Source: Gammaproteobacteria bacterium
Lineage (GTDB): Bacteria; Pseudomonadota; Gammaproteobacteria; Burkholderiales; Burkholderiaceae_D
DNA length: 40,672 nucleotides
Assembly (NCBI GenBank): GCA_903970185.1
Contig: CAJCIC010000121.1
Coordinates: forward strand, 1-40,672
Reading direction: 5' to 3'
Shown here: positions 26,934 through 37,627 of the stretch, piece after piece
How positions within the stretch are numbered: the stretch's first letter is position 1
Layout of the letters: the number at the start of each line of letters is the position of its first letter
Made by a program: the position numbers and the translations under genes
Notes under the pieces: generated by a model
What the model was told of the DNA's origin: nothing
Seen by the model: only the letters and a program-made list of their open reading frames with translations
Databases searched by the model: none

Positions 26934-26966
26934 CGCAAAGTTCACCTGCAAAGCTGCGACGGGCGC

Positions 26967-29102
26967 CTAGGCGTGCGGCGCGTCTTCGGCTGCAGGCGCA
27001 GGCGCTGCCGCAAGCGCTTTCATCGACAGGCGCAAACGGCCCTTGTCATCGGCTTCGAGCACCTTGACCTTGACGGTCTGGCCTTCCTTCAGATAGTCGG
27101 AGACGGCGTTGACGCGCTCCTGGGCAATCTGGCTGATGTGCAGAAGTCCGTCCTTGCCTGGCAACACCTGCACGATCGCGCCGAAATCCAGCAGCTTTAG
27201 CACGGTACCTTCGTAGACCGAGCCGACTTCGACTTCGGCGGTGAGTTCCTCGATGCGTTTTTTTGCCGCCTGCCCTGCTGCCGCGTCGATCGACGCGATG
27301 GTCACGATGCCATCGTCGTTGATGTCGATCTGGGTTCCGGTTTCTTCGGTCAGTGCGCGAATCGTCGCGCCGCCCTTGCCGATCACGTCACGGATCTTCT
27401 CTGGATTGATCTTGACGGTGATAAGGCGCGGTGCGAAGTCCGAAAGTTCGGTCTTGAAGTGCGGCAGGGCCTCTTGCATCTGGGCAAGAATGTGCAGGCG
27501 CGCCTCCTTGGCCTGGGCCAGCGCGACTTGCATGATCTCCTTGGTGATGCCCTGGATCTTGATGTCCATCTGCAACGCGGTAATGCCGGTGGTGGTGCCT
27601 GCGACCTTGAAGTCCATGTCTCCCAGGTGATCTTCATCACCCAGAATGTCGGTCAGCACCGCGAATTTGTTCCCTTCCTTGATGAGGCCCATGGCGATGC
27701 CCGCGACGTGCGCCTTCATCGGCACGCCAGCATCCATCAATGCCAGGCAGCCGCCGCACACCGAAGCCATCGACGACGAGCCGTTCGACTCGGTGATTTC
27801 GGACACCACGCGGATCGAATAACTGAATTCCTCGGGCGCCGGCAGGCACGCTGCGAGCGCGCGCTTGGCCAGGCGACCGTGGCCGATCTCGCGGCGCTTG
27901 GGCGTGCCAACGCGTCCGGTCTCGCCGGTTGCAAACGGCGGCATGTTGTAATGAAGCATGAACCGGTCGCGGTATTCGCCCATCAAGGCGTCGATGATCT
28001 GTTCGTCGCGGCCCGTGCCAAGCGTTGCCACCACCAGGGCCTGGGTTTCGCCGCGCGTGAACAGCGCCGAGCCGTGGGTGCGGGGCAGGAGCCCGGTGCG
28101 AATCGAAATCGGGCGCACGGTGCGCGTATCGCGACCGTCAATGCGCGGCTCCTCGTTCAGGATCTGTCCGCGCACGGCCTTCGATTCGAGATCGAACAGG
28201 ATGTTGCCGACGTCGACTTCGCTGGGTACTGGCGTGCCCGAGGCTTCGGCGTGCGCCTTGAGATTGCTGATGACATCGCTTGTGATCTGTTTCAGCTTGT
28301 GCGTGCGCAGCTGTTTCTCGCGAATCTGATAGGCCGCGTGCACTTCCGCATCGGCTAGCGCGTGGATGCGCGAGATCAGCGCTTCGTTTTTCGGCGCCGG
28401 CGTCCAGTCCCACTCGGGCTTGCCCGCGTCACGCACCAGCTCGTGAATCGCCTGGATTGCCGCTTGCATCTGGTCATGACCAAACACCACTGCGCCAAGC
28501 ATGATGTCTTCGGGCAGCTGTTGTGCCTCGGACTCGACCATCAGCACGGCAACATCGGTTCCAGCCACGACCAGGTCGAGCTTTGACGACGCCAGCTGCG
28601 TCTTGGTCGGATTGACGACGTACTCTCCAGCGATATAGCCCACGCGGGCAGCGCCAATCGGGCCTGCAAAGGGCATGCCGGAAATCATCAGCGCAGCGGA
28701 TGCGCCAATCATCGCCGGAATATCCGGATCGATCTCGGGATTGACCGACAGGACGTGGATGATGACCTGGACTTCGTTGTAGAAGCCTTCCGGAAAAAGC
28801 GGCCGGATCGGACGGTCGATCAGGCGCGAGGTCAGCGTTTCCTTCTCGCTGGGCTTGCCTTCACGCTTGAAAAAACCACCCGGAATGCGTCCTGCAGCGT
28901 AGGTCTTCTCGATGTAATCGACGGTCAGCGGAAAAAAATCCTGGCCCGGCTTGGTGTTCTTCGAACCCACCACGGTGGCCAGAACGACGGTATCTTCAAC
29001 GCTCACCAACACGGCGCCACCGGCCTGGCGGGCGATTTCGCCCGTCTCAAGCGTGACCTGATGCTGACCGTACTGGAACGTTTTCGAAACTTTATTGAAC
29101 AC
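26967..29102 (-). CDS. pnp: Polyribonucleotide nucleotidyltransferase (PNPase)
   Basis: A 711-residue phosphorolytic 3'-5' exoribonuclease of the RNA degradosome. It has two RNase PH domains (about 1-215 and 310-540; the second contains [14 protein letters not shown] and [15 protein letters not shown]). A KH domain follows with [17 protein letters not shown], then an S1 domain ([17 protein letters not shown] and LLHISQI). I prefer the GTG at 29102 (reading [12 protein letters not shown]) over the ATG at 29117, because AAGGAG, an ideal ribosome site, lies between them and family members start at this point. It follows rpsO, the classic order, after the rpsO terminator. Confidence 0.95.
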   Translation of the reverse strand: MFNKVSKTFQYGQHQVTLETGEIARQAGGAVLVSVEDTVVLATVVGSKNTKPGQDFFPLTVDYIEKTYAAGRIPGGFFKREGKPSEKETLTSRLIDRPIRPLFPEGFYNEVQVIIHVLSVNPEIDPDIPAMIGASAALMISGMPFAGPIGAARVGYIAGEYVVNPTKTQLASSKLDLVVAGTDVAVLMVESEAQQLPEDIMLGAVVFGHDQMQAAIQAIHELVRDAGKPEWDWTPAPKNEALISRIHALADAEVHAAYQIREKQLRTHKLKQITSDVISNLKAHAEASGTPVPSEVDVGNILFDLESKAVRGQILNEEPRIDGRDTRTVRPISIRTGLLPRTHGSALFTRGETQALVVATLGTGRDEQIIDALMGEYRDRFMLHYNMPPFATGETGRVGTPKRREIGHGRLAKRALAACLPAPEEFSYSIRVVSEITESNGSSSMASVCGGCLALMDAGVPMKAHVAGIAMGLIKEGNKFAVLTDILGDEDHLGDMDFKVAGTTTGITALQMDIKIQGITKEIMQVALAQAKEARLHILAQMQEALPHFKTELSDFAPRLITVKINPEKIRDVIGKGGATIRALTEETGTQIDINDDGIVTIASIDAAAGQAAKKRIEELTAEVEVGSVYEGTVLKLLDFGAIVQVLPGKDGLLHISQIAQERVNAVSDYLKEGQTVKVKVLEADDKGRLRLSMKALAAAPAPAAEDAPHA

Positions 29103-29236
29103 AGTTGCTCCTTTCACATTTGCCCGGTTGATTCCTGGAGAGCCGGTACACCCACTGCGAGTGCTATTGCGCCAAGGCGCACGTTCTCAGGCCTTGCGTT
29201 CACGTATCACGCGCGCGGCCTGTCAGCGCCCGTGCC

Positions 29237-29279
29237 AAAAAGACAAAGAGCCCGCCCAGAACTCTGGTGCAGGCTCTTT
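29237..29279 (-). terminator. Hairpin terminator between rpsO and pnp
   Basis: AAAGAGCCCGC (29245-29255) pairs with GCAGGCTCTTT (29269-29279) with one mismatch, and inside it CCAGA/TCTGG also pairs. On the minus strand the stem is followed by GTC and five T. It lies 28 bases after the rpsO stop. Some read-through into pnp is likely, as in other bacteria. Confidence 0.7.
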
Positions 29280-29307
29280 ACCGGTTCCAATTGTCAGAAG
29301 TCCCGAC

Positions 29308-29577
29308 TTACTTGCGCAGGCCGAGTTTCTCGATCAAGGCGCGATACCGGTCGGCATCTTTGCCTTTCAGATAGTCAAGCAGTTTGCGGCGGCGGCTGAC
29401 CATGCGCAAAAGACCGCGCCGCGAATGGTGATCCTTGGTATGTTCCTTGAAGTGCGGCGTCAGTTCGTTGATGCGCGCAGTGAGCAGCGCGACCTGAACT
29501 TCGGGGGAGCCGGTGTCCTTCGTGTCCCGTGCATGGGCAGCGACGATCTCGGCCTTGTTAAGCGTGGCAAATGCCAT
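29308..29577 (-). CDS. rpsO: 30S ribosomal protein S15
   Basis: An 89-residue primary 16S rRNA-binding protein of the small-subunit platform. The signature [20 protein letters not shown] and [21 protein letters not shown] are complete. The ATG at 29577 gives the standard length; the frame extends 20 codons upstream without family match. In E. coli S15 represses its own translation through its leader; the 5' leader here is short enough to allow similar control but I see no proven motif. It is followed by a hairpin terminator and pnp. Confidence 0.97.
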   Translation of the reverse strand: MAFATLNKAEIVAAHARDTKDTGSPEVQVALLTARINELTPHFKEHTKDHHSRRGLLRMVSRRRKLLDYLKGKDADRYRALIEKLGLRK

Positions 29578-29640
29578 ATCCAGACTCCTTGACAAGCGGT
29601 CGCAACTGGATGGGTCGCGCCGTGGGGTAGAAAGCATTGA

Positions 29641-29669
29641 ATTTTAACGTACTTTTGCTTTCATGTCAC
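29641..29669 (-). promoter_or_regulatory. Promoter before rpsO
   Basis: On the minus strand GTGACA (29669-29664) is followed after 17 bases by TAAAAT (29646-29641), a good sigma70-type match. It lies between the rlmB stop and the rpsO start, with a predicted leader of about 55-60 bases. Confidence 0.6.
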
Positions 29670-29682
29670 CCTTGGCTTAGCC

Positions 29683-30423
29683 TCAGGCCTGGGCCCTGCG
29701 CTGGCGCACTGCCTCGAAAAGGCAGACCGCCGAGGCGACGCTGACGTTCAGGCTTGAGACCGCCCCCGCCATCGGGATGGCGATCAATTCGTCGCACGTC
29801 TCCCGCGTCAAGCGGCGCAGGCCCTCGCCTTCGGCGCCGAGCACAAGCGCCAGGGGGCCTGTCAAGCCGACCTGGAAAAGCGAGCGTTCGGCCCCGTCTG
29901 CCGTACCCACGACGCGGATATCGCGCTCCTTCAATTCGCGCAGCGTGCGCGCGAGATTGGTCACCGTGACATACGGAATCGTCTCGGCTGCACCGCTTGC
30001 CACCTTGGCTGCGGTCGCATTCAGTCCGCAGGCCCGATCCTTGGGCGCAATCACCGCCTGCGCACCCGCGCCATCGGCAACCCGCAGGCAGGCACCAAGG
30101 TTGTGCGGATCGGTAATGCCATCAAGGACGAGCAACAGCGGCGGCGATGTCGCCGCGTCCAGGATATCGTCGATGCTATGGCTTAACTCGAGCGCGCTGA
30201 CCAGCGCCACCACGCCTTGATGCTGGCTGGCACCGGCAAGGCCGGCAAGGCGCGAAGCCGGCACGGTGAGCACCTTGATTTCCTCACGCTCGGCGAGCTT
30301 GACGAGCTCGTGCATGCGGCCATCATCGCGCAGGCTGTCGACGTAGAGCTCATGAATCGAGCGTGGCTGCGTGCGCAGCCGGGCCGTGACCGCATGAAAG
30401 CCGTAGAGGACGCGCTTTTGCAT
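29683..30423 (-). CDS. rlmB: 23S rRNA (guanosine-2'-O-)-methyltransferase RlmB
   Basis: A 246-residue SpoU-class (SPOUT) methyltransferase that modifies G2251 in 23S rRNA. The N-terminal L30e-like substrate domain starts [10 protein letters not shown], and the three SPOUT motifs are present. They are [20 protein letters not shown] (motif 1), [13 protein letters not shown] (motif 2) and [18 protein letters not shown] (motif 3). The trefoil knot binds S-adenosylmethionine. It starts three bases after the rnr stop, a conserved rnr-rlmB pair. Length is normal. Confidence 0.95.
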   Translation of the reverse strand: MQKRVLYGFHAVTARLRTQPRSIHELYVDSLRDDGRMHELVKLAEREEIKVLTVPASRLAGLAGASQHQGVVALVSALELSHSIDDILDAATSPPLLLVLDGITDPHNLGACLRVADGAGAQAVIAPKDRACGLNATAAKVASGAAETIPYVTVTNLARTLRELKERDIRVVGTADGAERSLFQVGLTGPLALVLGAEGEGLRRLTRETCDELIAIPMAGAVSSLNVSVASAVCLFEAVRQRRAQA

Positions 30424-30426
30424 GGT

Positions 30427-32925
30427 CTAGCGCTTGCGCCTTGCGCCTGGGGATTGCGCCTTGGCCGGACCTTTCTTGGTTTTTCCTGCCGATTTGACGT
30501 GCAGAGGGGCAGGCGCGGCGGCGCCTGCGCGCGGCTTGGCTGCGCGCTTGCCCGCGCTCTTGCCTGGGGCGCTGCGACGATTTCCGGCGATGTCGTCGGG
30601 CAAGACACCGCGCATCAGATCGGAGTAGCTCGCACCGCGCACCAGCCTGAACTCGATCTTGCGGGCTTCCAGATCGACGCGTGAGACCTGCACGGTCAGG
30701 GTGTCGGTGAGCCGAAAGCGCTGGCCGGTGCGCTCGCCGCGCAACTCGTTCATGGCTTCGTTGAACTGGAAATAGTCGGTACCCAGTTCCGAGATGTGGA
30801 CGAGGCCCTCGACGTACAGGTCATTGAGCGTCACGAAAATGCCAAAGGGCGTGACCCCCGTGACGGTGCCGCGGAACTGCTCGCCCACGCGTTCCCGCAT
30901 GAAGTAGCACTTGAGCCAGGATTCGACGTCGCGACTGGCGTCGTCAGCCCGTCTCTCGTTGGTCGAGCAATGCAAGCCAAGCTGCTCCCAGATCGCGTGC
31001 ACGCGCTGCTGCTCTTCCTTGGCCGCCCCGCGCCGGGGCGGCACCGGCAGGATGCCAGGCTCGGGGATGTGCGGCACGTAGCGCTGGCCTGCCAGCACGG
31101 CCTTGATGACGCGATGGGTGAGCAGGTCCGGATAGCGACGAATGGGCGAGGTGAAGTGCGCGTAGGCCGCGTAGGCGAGGCCGAAGTGGCCGCCGTTGTC
31201 GGGGCTGTAGATGGCCTGCTGCATCGAGCGCAAGAGCATGGTCTGCAGCAGCTGCGCGTCTGGCCGCAGCTTGATCTTCTCGGCAAGTGCCGCGTAGTCG
31301 CTGGCTTGCGGATTGTCCCCGCCTGCGAGCATCAGGCCAAGCGTCTTGAGAAACGCGCGCAGGTTGGCAAGCTTCTCTGGTGTTGGCCCGTCATGCACGC
31401 GGTAAAGACCGGGATGCTTGGCGCGCGTCATGAAATCGGCAGCGCAGACGTTGGCGGCCAACATGCATTCCTCGATCAGCTTGTGGGCATCGTTGCGCGT
31501 GCGCGGCAGGATTTTTTCGATCTTTCCCTGCGGGTCACAGACGATATAGGTCTCGACCGTGTCGAAATCGATGGCGCCGCGCGCCTCGCGTGCTGCAAGC
31601 AAGGCGCGAAACACCTGATTGAGCGCGTTGATTTCAGGCAAGATCGCAGCGCGCGCGTTGGCCGTCGGGCCCTCGGGAGCACTGAGCATGCCGAACACTT
31701 CGTTATAGGTCAGGCGCGCCGCCGAATGGATGACGCCGTTGAAGAACTGGTAGGCCGAAATCGCGCCATCGCGCGCGATCACCATGTCACACACGAGGAC
31801 CAGGCGGTCGACGTCCGGATTGAGCGAACAAAGCCCGTTGGAGATGCGCTCGGGCAGCATCGGGATGACGCGACGCGGGAAATACACCGACGTCGAACGC
31901 TCGTAGGCGTCAACATCAAGCGCGCCCCCGGGCGTGACGTAATGGCTGACGTCGGCAATCGCCACCAGCAAGCGCCAGCCGCCCTCGCGTCCTGCAATCG
32001 CCTCGGCGTAGACGGCGTCATCGAAGTCGCGCGCATCCTCGCCATCGATGGTCACAAACGGTACGTCGCGCAAATCCAGGCGCCTGGCCAGCTCCTTTTT
32101 CTGCACCGCTTGGGGAAGCCTTGCCGCCTCTTCGCGCGCCTCGGGACTAAACACATGCGGCACGTCGAACTTCCTCACCGCGATCTCGATTTCCATGCCC
32201 GGATCGCCGATTTCTCCCAGCACCTCGACAATGCGCCCGATCGGCTGCGTGTAACGCGAGGGTTGCTCGACGATCTCGACGGTCACCACCTGGCCTGGCT
32301 GCGCCTTGCGTGTCTCGCCTGTGGGAATGAGGATGTCGTGCTTGATGCGCTGGTCTTCAGGGACAACCACGAACACGCCGCGCTCGTTAAGGAGCCTTCC
32401 GACCAGACGTTGCGTGCGCCTCTCGGTGACTTCGACGATGGTGCCTTCGGGCTTGCCACGGTAATCGCTGCCCGACAACTTGACGAGCACGCGGTCGCCG
32501 TGCAGCACCTTGAGCATTTCCTTTGGCGCGAGCCAGATATCCGGGCGCAGGCCGTCGTCGCGAATGACAAAGCCATAGCCATCGCGGTGACCGACGACGC
32601 GACCGGCGATAAAGCCCGGCTGGCTCGACAATTCGATCATGCCCTTGCGCGGCGGCAGGAGCTGCCCGTCACGCTCCATGGCGGCAATGCGCCGCTCGAA
32701 TCCTTCAGTTTCGGCCGTGGTGCCCAAGCGCTTGGCGAGCTGGTCGTAGTCGACTGCGACATCGACGCGGCGCAGTTCGGCCAGGATCTGTTCACGACTG
32801 GGAACGCCCACATCGAGTTCGCGCTCGCGACTCAGAGGCGCAGCTGACGCATCCCTTGATTTGCTTTTCTTTCGCGGCGTGCGCGCCGCGCTACTTACGG
32901 TTTTTACAGGTTTCTCGGTTGACAA
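30427..32925 (-). CDS. rnr: Ribonuclease R
   Basis: An 832-residue processive 3'-5' exoribonuclease that degrades structured RNA. In order: a helix-turn-helix-like N-terminal part (SREQILAELRRVDVAVDYDQ), cold-shock domains around GRVVGHRDGYGFVIRDDG, and the RNB catalytic domain with Asp-rich DGEDARDFDDAV. An S1 domain follows (RGTVTGVTPFGIFVTLNDL), then a basic Lys/Arg/Ala tail. No ATG fits. I chose the TTG at 32925, preceded by AAAGAG, because the frame upstream enters the tRNA-Leu gene; a GTG before GVPSREQIL is the alternative. A basic N-terminal extension (residues 1-30) is a variable part of the family. The start codon overlaps the -35 box of the divergent tRNA promoter. Confidence 0.93.
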   Translation of the reverse strand: MSTEKPVKTVSSAARTPRKKSKSRDASAAPLSRERELDVGVPSREQILAELRRVDVAVDYDQLAKRLGTTAETEGFERRIAAMERDGQLLPPRKGMIELSSQPGFIAGRVVGHRDGYGFVIRDDGLRPDIWLAPKEMLKVLHGDRVLVKLSGSDYRGKPEGTIVEVTERRTQRLVGRLLNERGVFVVVPEDQRIKHDILIPTGETRKAQPGQVVTVEIVEQPSRYTQPIGRIVEVLGEIGDPGMEIEIAVRKFDVPHVFSPEAREEAARLPQAVQKKELARRLDLRDVPFVTIDGEDARDFDDAVYAEAIAGREGGWRLLVAIADVSHYVTPGGALDVDAYERSTSVYFPRRVIPMLPERISNGLCSLNPDVDRLVLVCDMVIARDGAISAYQFFNGVIHSAARLTYNEVFGMLSAPEGPTANARAAILPEINALNQVFRALLAAREARGAIDFDTVETYIVCDPQGKIEKILPRTRNDAHKLIEECMLAANVCAADFMTRAKHPGLYRVHDGPTPEKLANLRAFLKTLGLMLAGGDNPQASDYAALAEKIKLRPDAQLLQTMLLRSMQQAIYSPDNGGHFGLAYAAYAHFTSPIRRYPDLLTHRVIKAVLAGQRYVPHIPEPGILPVPPRRGAAKEEQQRVHAIWEQLGLHCSTNERRADDASRDVESWLKCYFMRERVGEQFRGTVTGVTPFGIFVTLNDLYVEGLVHISELGTDYFQFNEAMNELRGERTGQRFRLTDTLTVQVSRVDLEARKIEFRLVRGASYSDLMRGVLPDDIAGNRRSAPGKSAGKRAAKPRAGAAAPAPLHVKSAGKTKKGPAKAQSPGARRKR

Positions 32926-32946
32926 AGTTTTGATTCTCTTTAAGAT
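32919..32946 (+). promoter_or_regulatory. Promoter of tRNA-Leu(CAG)
   Basis: TTGACA (32919-32924), a 16-base spacer and TAAGAT (32941-32946) make a strong sigma70 promoter. The predicted start is near 32953, about 19 bases before the tRNA. A GC-rich discriminator-like stretch follows the -10. The -35 box lies over the first codon of the divergent rnr gene. Confidence 0.75.
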
Positions 32947-32971
32947 TTCGGGTTCGCTGTGACCGCATCGT

Positions 32972-33058
32972 GCCCAGATGGCGGAATTGGTAGACGCACT
33001 AGGTTCAGGTCCTAGCGGTGGCAACACTGTGGAGGTTCGAGTCCTCTTCTGGGCACCA
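32972..33058 (+). tRNA. tRNA-Leu (anticodon CAG)
   Basis: An 87-base class II tRNA with encoded CCA. The acceptor GCCCAGA pairs with TCTGGGC, and the D-arm is TGGCGGAATTGGTAGACGCA. The anticodon arm CTAGG-TTCAGGT-CCTAG gives anticodon CAG, followed by a long variable arm and T-arm GAGGTTCGAGTCCTC. It decodes CUG, the main leucine codon in GC-rich genomes. It diverges from rnr. Confidence 0.96.
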
Positions 33059-33392
33059 CGGCATCCTTTCGGATCGCCGCGAAAGCCCATCCAAACCCCC
33101 AGCAGCACTGCATTTCCGGCCATCACGGCCCGACGTTGAATCCCGCAAGACATCGCCCGAGAGCCCGATCATCGTTTCCGGAATCGGCCCGCAAACAGGC
33201 TGAATCGAAGGAAAAAGGCGCTCTGGAGCGAGGGCAGGAGTCAATGGCGCGCCCGGGTCAAAAAAGACGGACGGGACAGCCACGTCCCGGGACTTGTACC
33301 ACAAAAGCGCGCGGCGAGTTTTCGGATCGGCCCTTGAACTTGCTCAAACACGCATGCTCGAGGCCAAACGCCGGGAAAGCGCCTGGGCCTGC
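33059..33392. other. Intergenic region between tRNA-Leu(CAG) and phosphoribosyltransferase gene
   Basis: This 334-base stretch has no convincing gene. Right after the tRNA, ATCC-TTTC-GGAT with flanking GGC/GCC can form a short hairpin at 33061-33079. A plus-strand 50-codon ORF from ATG 33244 has an AGGAG site five bases ahead but an Arg-rich low-complexity product and no relatives I know. A terminator-like hairpin for the minus-strand operon lies at 33260-33289. Confidence 0.4.
33260..33289 (-). terminator. Probable terminator of the hfq-purA-phosphoribosyltransferase cluster
   Basis: CGGGAC (33272-33277) and GTCCCG (33284-33289) form a six-pair GC stem with a six-base loop. On the minus strand it is followed after six bases by a run of six T. 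It lies about 100 bases past the phosphoribosyltransferase stop. The gap before the T-run makes it weaker than the pnp terminator. Confidence 0.5.
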
Positions 33393-33932
33393 CTAGGCAT
33401 CGTCGCGATGGCGTCGCCGCAGTCCTTCAAGCCCGAGACCGTCATAGATCTCGAAGGGCTGATGAATCCAGGGATTGCCGGGCAGGATCTGGTGGGCATA
33501 GTCGGGTGCGACCTGCGCATGCGCCTTGGTCCAAAGGACCGCGGTACGCACCTCGAGCACGGCCGGATAGTCATGAGCGAGGTGCCTTGACACGGCCAGG
33601 AGCGTCGCACCGGAATCGACCAGGTCGTCAACCAGCAGCACCCGCCCGGCAAGTTCGCCCTGCGTCAGGGTGATATGCGCTGCGATGTCGAGTTCGCCTT
33701 GCACCGTGCCCGCCGCTTCGCGGTAGGAACTCGTCGCGAGGATGGCCAATGGCTTTTCGAACAGCCGCGACAGCACATCGCCAATGCGCAGGCCGCCACG
33801 CGCAAGGCAAAGGATCAGATCGAACTGCCAATCCGACGCATGCACCATCAGGGCCAGTTCCTCGATGGCACGATGATAGTCAGGCCAGCTGACCCAAAGA
33901 TCGTCTTCGCCGCTCGCGCCCGATGCCGTCAT
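33393..33932 (-). CDS. Phosphoribosyltransferase-domain protein
   Basis: A 179-residue type I phosphoribosyltransferase-fold protein. The PRPP-binding motif is RVLLVDDLVDSGATLLA at about residues 96-112, with the paired Asp and the GAT turn. An upstream segment FDLILCLARGGLRIGDVLSR and the short loop SSYR are also typical of hypoxanthine/xanthine-type relatives. It starts three bases after purA, suggesting purine salvage in the same unit, and the base acted upon is probably a purine, but this is inference. It is the last gene of the hfq-led cluster. Length is standard for the subgroup seen next to purA in betaproteobacteria. Confidence 0.85.
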   Translation of the reverse strand: MTASGASGEDDLWVSWPDYHRAIEELALMVHASDWQFDLILCLARGGLRIGDVLSRLFEKPLAILATSSYREAAGTVQGELDIAAHITLTQGELAGRVLLVDDLVDSGATLLAVSRHLAHDYPAVLEVRTAVLWTKAHAQVAPDYAHQILPGNPWIHQPFEIYDGLGLEGLRRRHRDDA

Positions 33933-33935
33933 CGA

Positions 33936-35234
<1,299 letters not shown>

Positions 35235-36416
35235 CTAAGAATGGGAAGCCGCGGCCTTGACCGCGTCTTCGAGCCCTACGACCTGCCATGTGCCGTCGCG
35301 ACGCACCAGTTGTCGATCGCAGCGGAATTCCTTGTCGTCGCTCGCATGGCCTGGCAGCGCTTGCACGACAACCTCGCCAGCCCGGCGCAACTCGGCGATC
35401 TTCGCCTTCAGGCCAAGGTCCTCGCTCCACGGTGAGCGAATCGCAGGCCTTGCGGCCGGCACCGGCACGAGCGCCGCCAGATCGCGCAGGTACAGGCTGA
35501 ATCCTGCAGCGGGCCTGGCACGCCCGAAAGCCTTGCCGACTTCGTCATAGCGGCCGCCGCGGGCGACGTCGGTTGCAAGCCCCGGACAATACGCGGCGAA
35601 CATCACGCCGCTATGGTAGTGGTAGCCGCGCATGTCGGCCAGATCGATCGTGACGCGGTCGTGCGGCAAAGCCATGCACAGCCGCTCGAGATCATCGAGG
35701 GCGCGCGCAATGCGCACGTCATGGGGCAGCCTCTTGCGCGCGACATCGATCAGTTCATGGCCCCCGTACATGTCGCAAAGGTTGACGAGCGCCTCTGTCG
35801 TGCGCGCCGAAAGCGGCGGTTCAAGCTGGGCGATGCCATCGCGATCCTTCGACTGCAAGAGCGGATAGATGTCGTCGGCGCGCGCCGCTGCAGCGGGGTC
35901 GGAGGCAAGCAGTGCGCGCAGGATCTGCGGATGGCCGAGATCGAGCCTGACCTCCAAGATGCCGGCAGCAGCCAGGGCTGCAAGCAGCAGTTCCTGCACT
36001 TCGAGATCGGCCTCAAGGCCGGCATGGCCATAGATTTCGGCGCCGAGCTGCAGCGGCTCGCGCGTGCTCGACAGGGCTTCGGGTCGGGCGTGAAGAACGC
36101 TGCCGGCATAACAAAGACGGGTAACACCGTCGCGGTTCAACAGATGCGCATCGATGCGCGCCACCTGCGGCGTGATGTCGGCACGCAATCCCATGGTGCG
36201 GCCCGAGAGCTGATCGACCAGCTTGAACATTTGCAGGCCCATGTCGCGACCGGTCCCAGACAGCAGGGACTCGGTGTACTCGAGCATCGGCGGCATGACG
36301 AGCTCATAGCCGTAGCTGCGAAACAGATCGAGGAGGATACGCCTGAGCTCTTCGATCTTGCGCGCTTCAGAGGGCAAGACATCGGCGATGAACTCGGGCA
36401 ACGACCATGCGGGCAT
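35235..36416 (-). CDS. hisZ: ATP phosphoribosyltransferase regulatory subunit
   Basis: A 393-residue paralogue of histidyl-tRNA synthetase that lacks aminoacylation activity. It activates the short form of HisG in the first step of histidine synthesis. Class II synthetase-like motifs include [35 protein letters not shown], then [19 protein letters not shown] and a late [19 protein letters not shown]. The tRNA-binding C-terminal domain of true HisRS is not seen; instead there is a short tail. No hisG is in the window. Placement between the DUF2065 gene and purA is common in betaproteobacteria. Confidence 0.92.
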   Translation of the reverse strand: MPAWSLPEFIADVLPSEARKIEELRRILLDLFRSYGYELVMPPMLEYTESLLSGTGRDMGLQMFKLVDQLSGRTMGLRADITPQVARIDAHLLNRDGVTRLCYAGSVLHARPEALSSTREPLQLGAEIYGHAGLEADLEVQELLLAALAAAGILEVRLDLGHPQILRALLASDPAAAARADDIYPLLQSKDRDGIAQLEPPLSARTTEALVNLCDMYGGHELIDVARKRLPHDVRIARALDDLERLCMALPHDRVTIDLADMRGYHYHSGVMFAAYCPGLATDVARGGRYDEVGKAFGRARPAAGFSLYLRDLAALVPVPAARPAIRSPWSEDLGLKAKIAELRRAGEVVVQALPGHASDDKEFRCDRQLVRRDGTWQVVGLEDAVKAAASHS

Positions 36417-36457
36417 CGGTCAATTGCGGTCGCGGCAGGGAGGCGACACCGGTCGAT

Positions 36458-36718
36458 TTAAAACCAGATTTTACACGACACGACGCTTGCGCCGACCCCT
36501 GCGCCCGCGCCGGGCCAGCTTCCGTCGTGCACCAGCAACAGCGGCAGCAAAAGGAAGAGGCCAGGCGCGATCAAGACGAGGCCAGAAAAGCGGATCTGGC
36601 CGTCAAGACGCATGACGATGCGGCTCAACATGGCCTTCCAGCGCGCGGGCAGGAACAGGGGCAAAAGGCCTTCGAGCACGAGCATCAGGCCAGCGCCGAT
36701 GAGAAGACTGCGCACCAC
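36458..36718 (-). CDS. DUF2065 family small membrane protein (YjeT-like)
   Basis: An 86-residue protein starting at GTG with two membrane helices (LIGAGLMLVLEGLLPLFLP and LVLIAPGLFLLLPLLLV) joined by the basic segment ARWKAMLSRIVMRL. This matches DUF2065, found next to hflC and purA as yjeT in E. coli. The C-terminus is extended beyond the usual ~60-65 residues by a Gly/Ala tail of uncertain reality. It starts six bases after hflC. Function is unknown; its position suggests a link to the HflKC membrane complex. Confidence 0.85.
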   Translation of the reverse strand: MVRSLLIGAGLMLVLEGLLPLFLPARWKAMLSRIVMRLDGQIRFSGLVLIAPGLFLLLPLLLVHDGSWPGAGAGVGASVVSCKIWF

Positions 36719-36724
36719 GGCGGG

Positions 36725-37627
36725 CTAGCGCTTGGGGGCGACCGGGGGTAACGCGTCGGGATTGCGCATATAGCGGAAGAACTCGCTCGAAGGATCGAGC
36801 ACGAGCAGGTCGCGACGATCCTTGAAACTGGCCCGATAGGCCTGCAGGCTCTGGTAGAACGAGTAGAACGCCGGATCACGACCGAACGCCTCGGCATAGA
36901 TGTCAGACGCCTTGGCGTCGCCGTCCCCCATGATGTCTTGCGCCTTCTCGTAGGCATTAGACAGGATCACCTTGCGCTGGCGATCGGCGTCAGCCTTGAT
37001 CTGCTCGGCCTCGGCTGCACCTGTCGAGCGCATCTCGTTGGCCACCTGGTTGCGCTCGGCCTGCATGCGGCGATAGACCGAGTCGCTGATTTCAGGCAGA
37101 AGGTCAACCCGCTTGAGCCTGACGTCAATCACGCTAACGCCAAGATCGGCCGTGTCGTGCGCGACCTTGGCGACGATTCCGGCCATGACCTGATCGCGCT
37201 GGTCAGACACCACTTCGCGCACGGTGCGCTTGGTGAATTCCTCGTTGAGCGCCGAGCGGATGATCTGCGTCAGGCGGCCGGCGGCCAGGCCCATGTTGCC
37301 CTGCACGCTGGTGTAGAAGCGCTTGGGATCGGCGATCTGCCACTTGACGAAGAGATCGACCATCAGGTTTTTCTTCTCGGACGTGATGTAGCGATCGGCT
37401 TCGTCGGTATCGATGGTCTGGATCGGCTTGTCAAGAAACACGACGTTTTGAAACGGCGGCGGCAGCTTGTAATGCAGGCCGGGCTGGCTGATCACGCTCT
37501 TGACCTCGCCAAAGGAAATGACGATCGCGTAGCGACGCTGGTCGACGATGAAAAACGATGACAGCAGCCACGCCAGGATGACGAGCCCGACGATGAAGGC
37601 CACGATGCGGTTAACGGTGGGTGTCAT
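36725..37627 (-). CDS. hflC: Protease modulator HflC (SPFH family)
   Basis: A 300-residue inner-membrane protein with one N-terminal helix (VAFIVGLVILAWLLSSFFIV). An SPFH/prohibitin domain follows, including RRYAIVISFGEVK, GLHYKLPPPFQNVVFLD and DVRLKRVDLLPEISDSVYRRM. It forms a large periplasmic cage with HflK around the FtsH protease and modulates it. It begins right after the hflK stop and is followed by DUF2065. Slightly shorter than the E. coli protein (about 334) with a truncated C-terminus, a common variation. Confidence 0.95.
   Translation of the reverse strand: MTPTVNRIVAFIVGLVILAWLLSSFFIVDQRRYAIVISFGEVKSVISQPGLHYKLPPPFQNVVFLDKPIQTIDTDEADRYITSEKKNLMVDLFVKWQIADPKRFYTSVQGNMGLAAGRLTQIIRSALNEEFTKRTVREVVSDQRDQVMAGIVAKVAHDTADLGVSVIDVRLKRVDLLPEISDSVYRRMQAERNQVANEMRSTGAAEAEQIKADADRQRKVILSNAYEKAQDIMGDGDAKASDIYAEAFGRDPAFYSFYQSLQAYRASFKDRRDLLVLDPSSEFFRYMRNPDALPPVAPKR

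Noticed and set aside
30796..32847. 683-codon plus-strand ORF antisense to rnr
   Set aside because: Same shadow effect; RNase R on the other strand has complete domains, and this frame has no recognisable feature.
33244..33396. Small plus-strand ORF with an AGGAG site after tRNA-Leu(CAG)
   Set aside because: The 50-residue product is Arg/Pro-rich without hydrophobic core, overlaps a terminator-like hairpin and the end of the opposite gene; not enough to call a gene.
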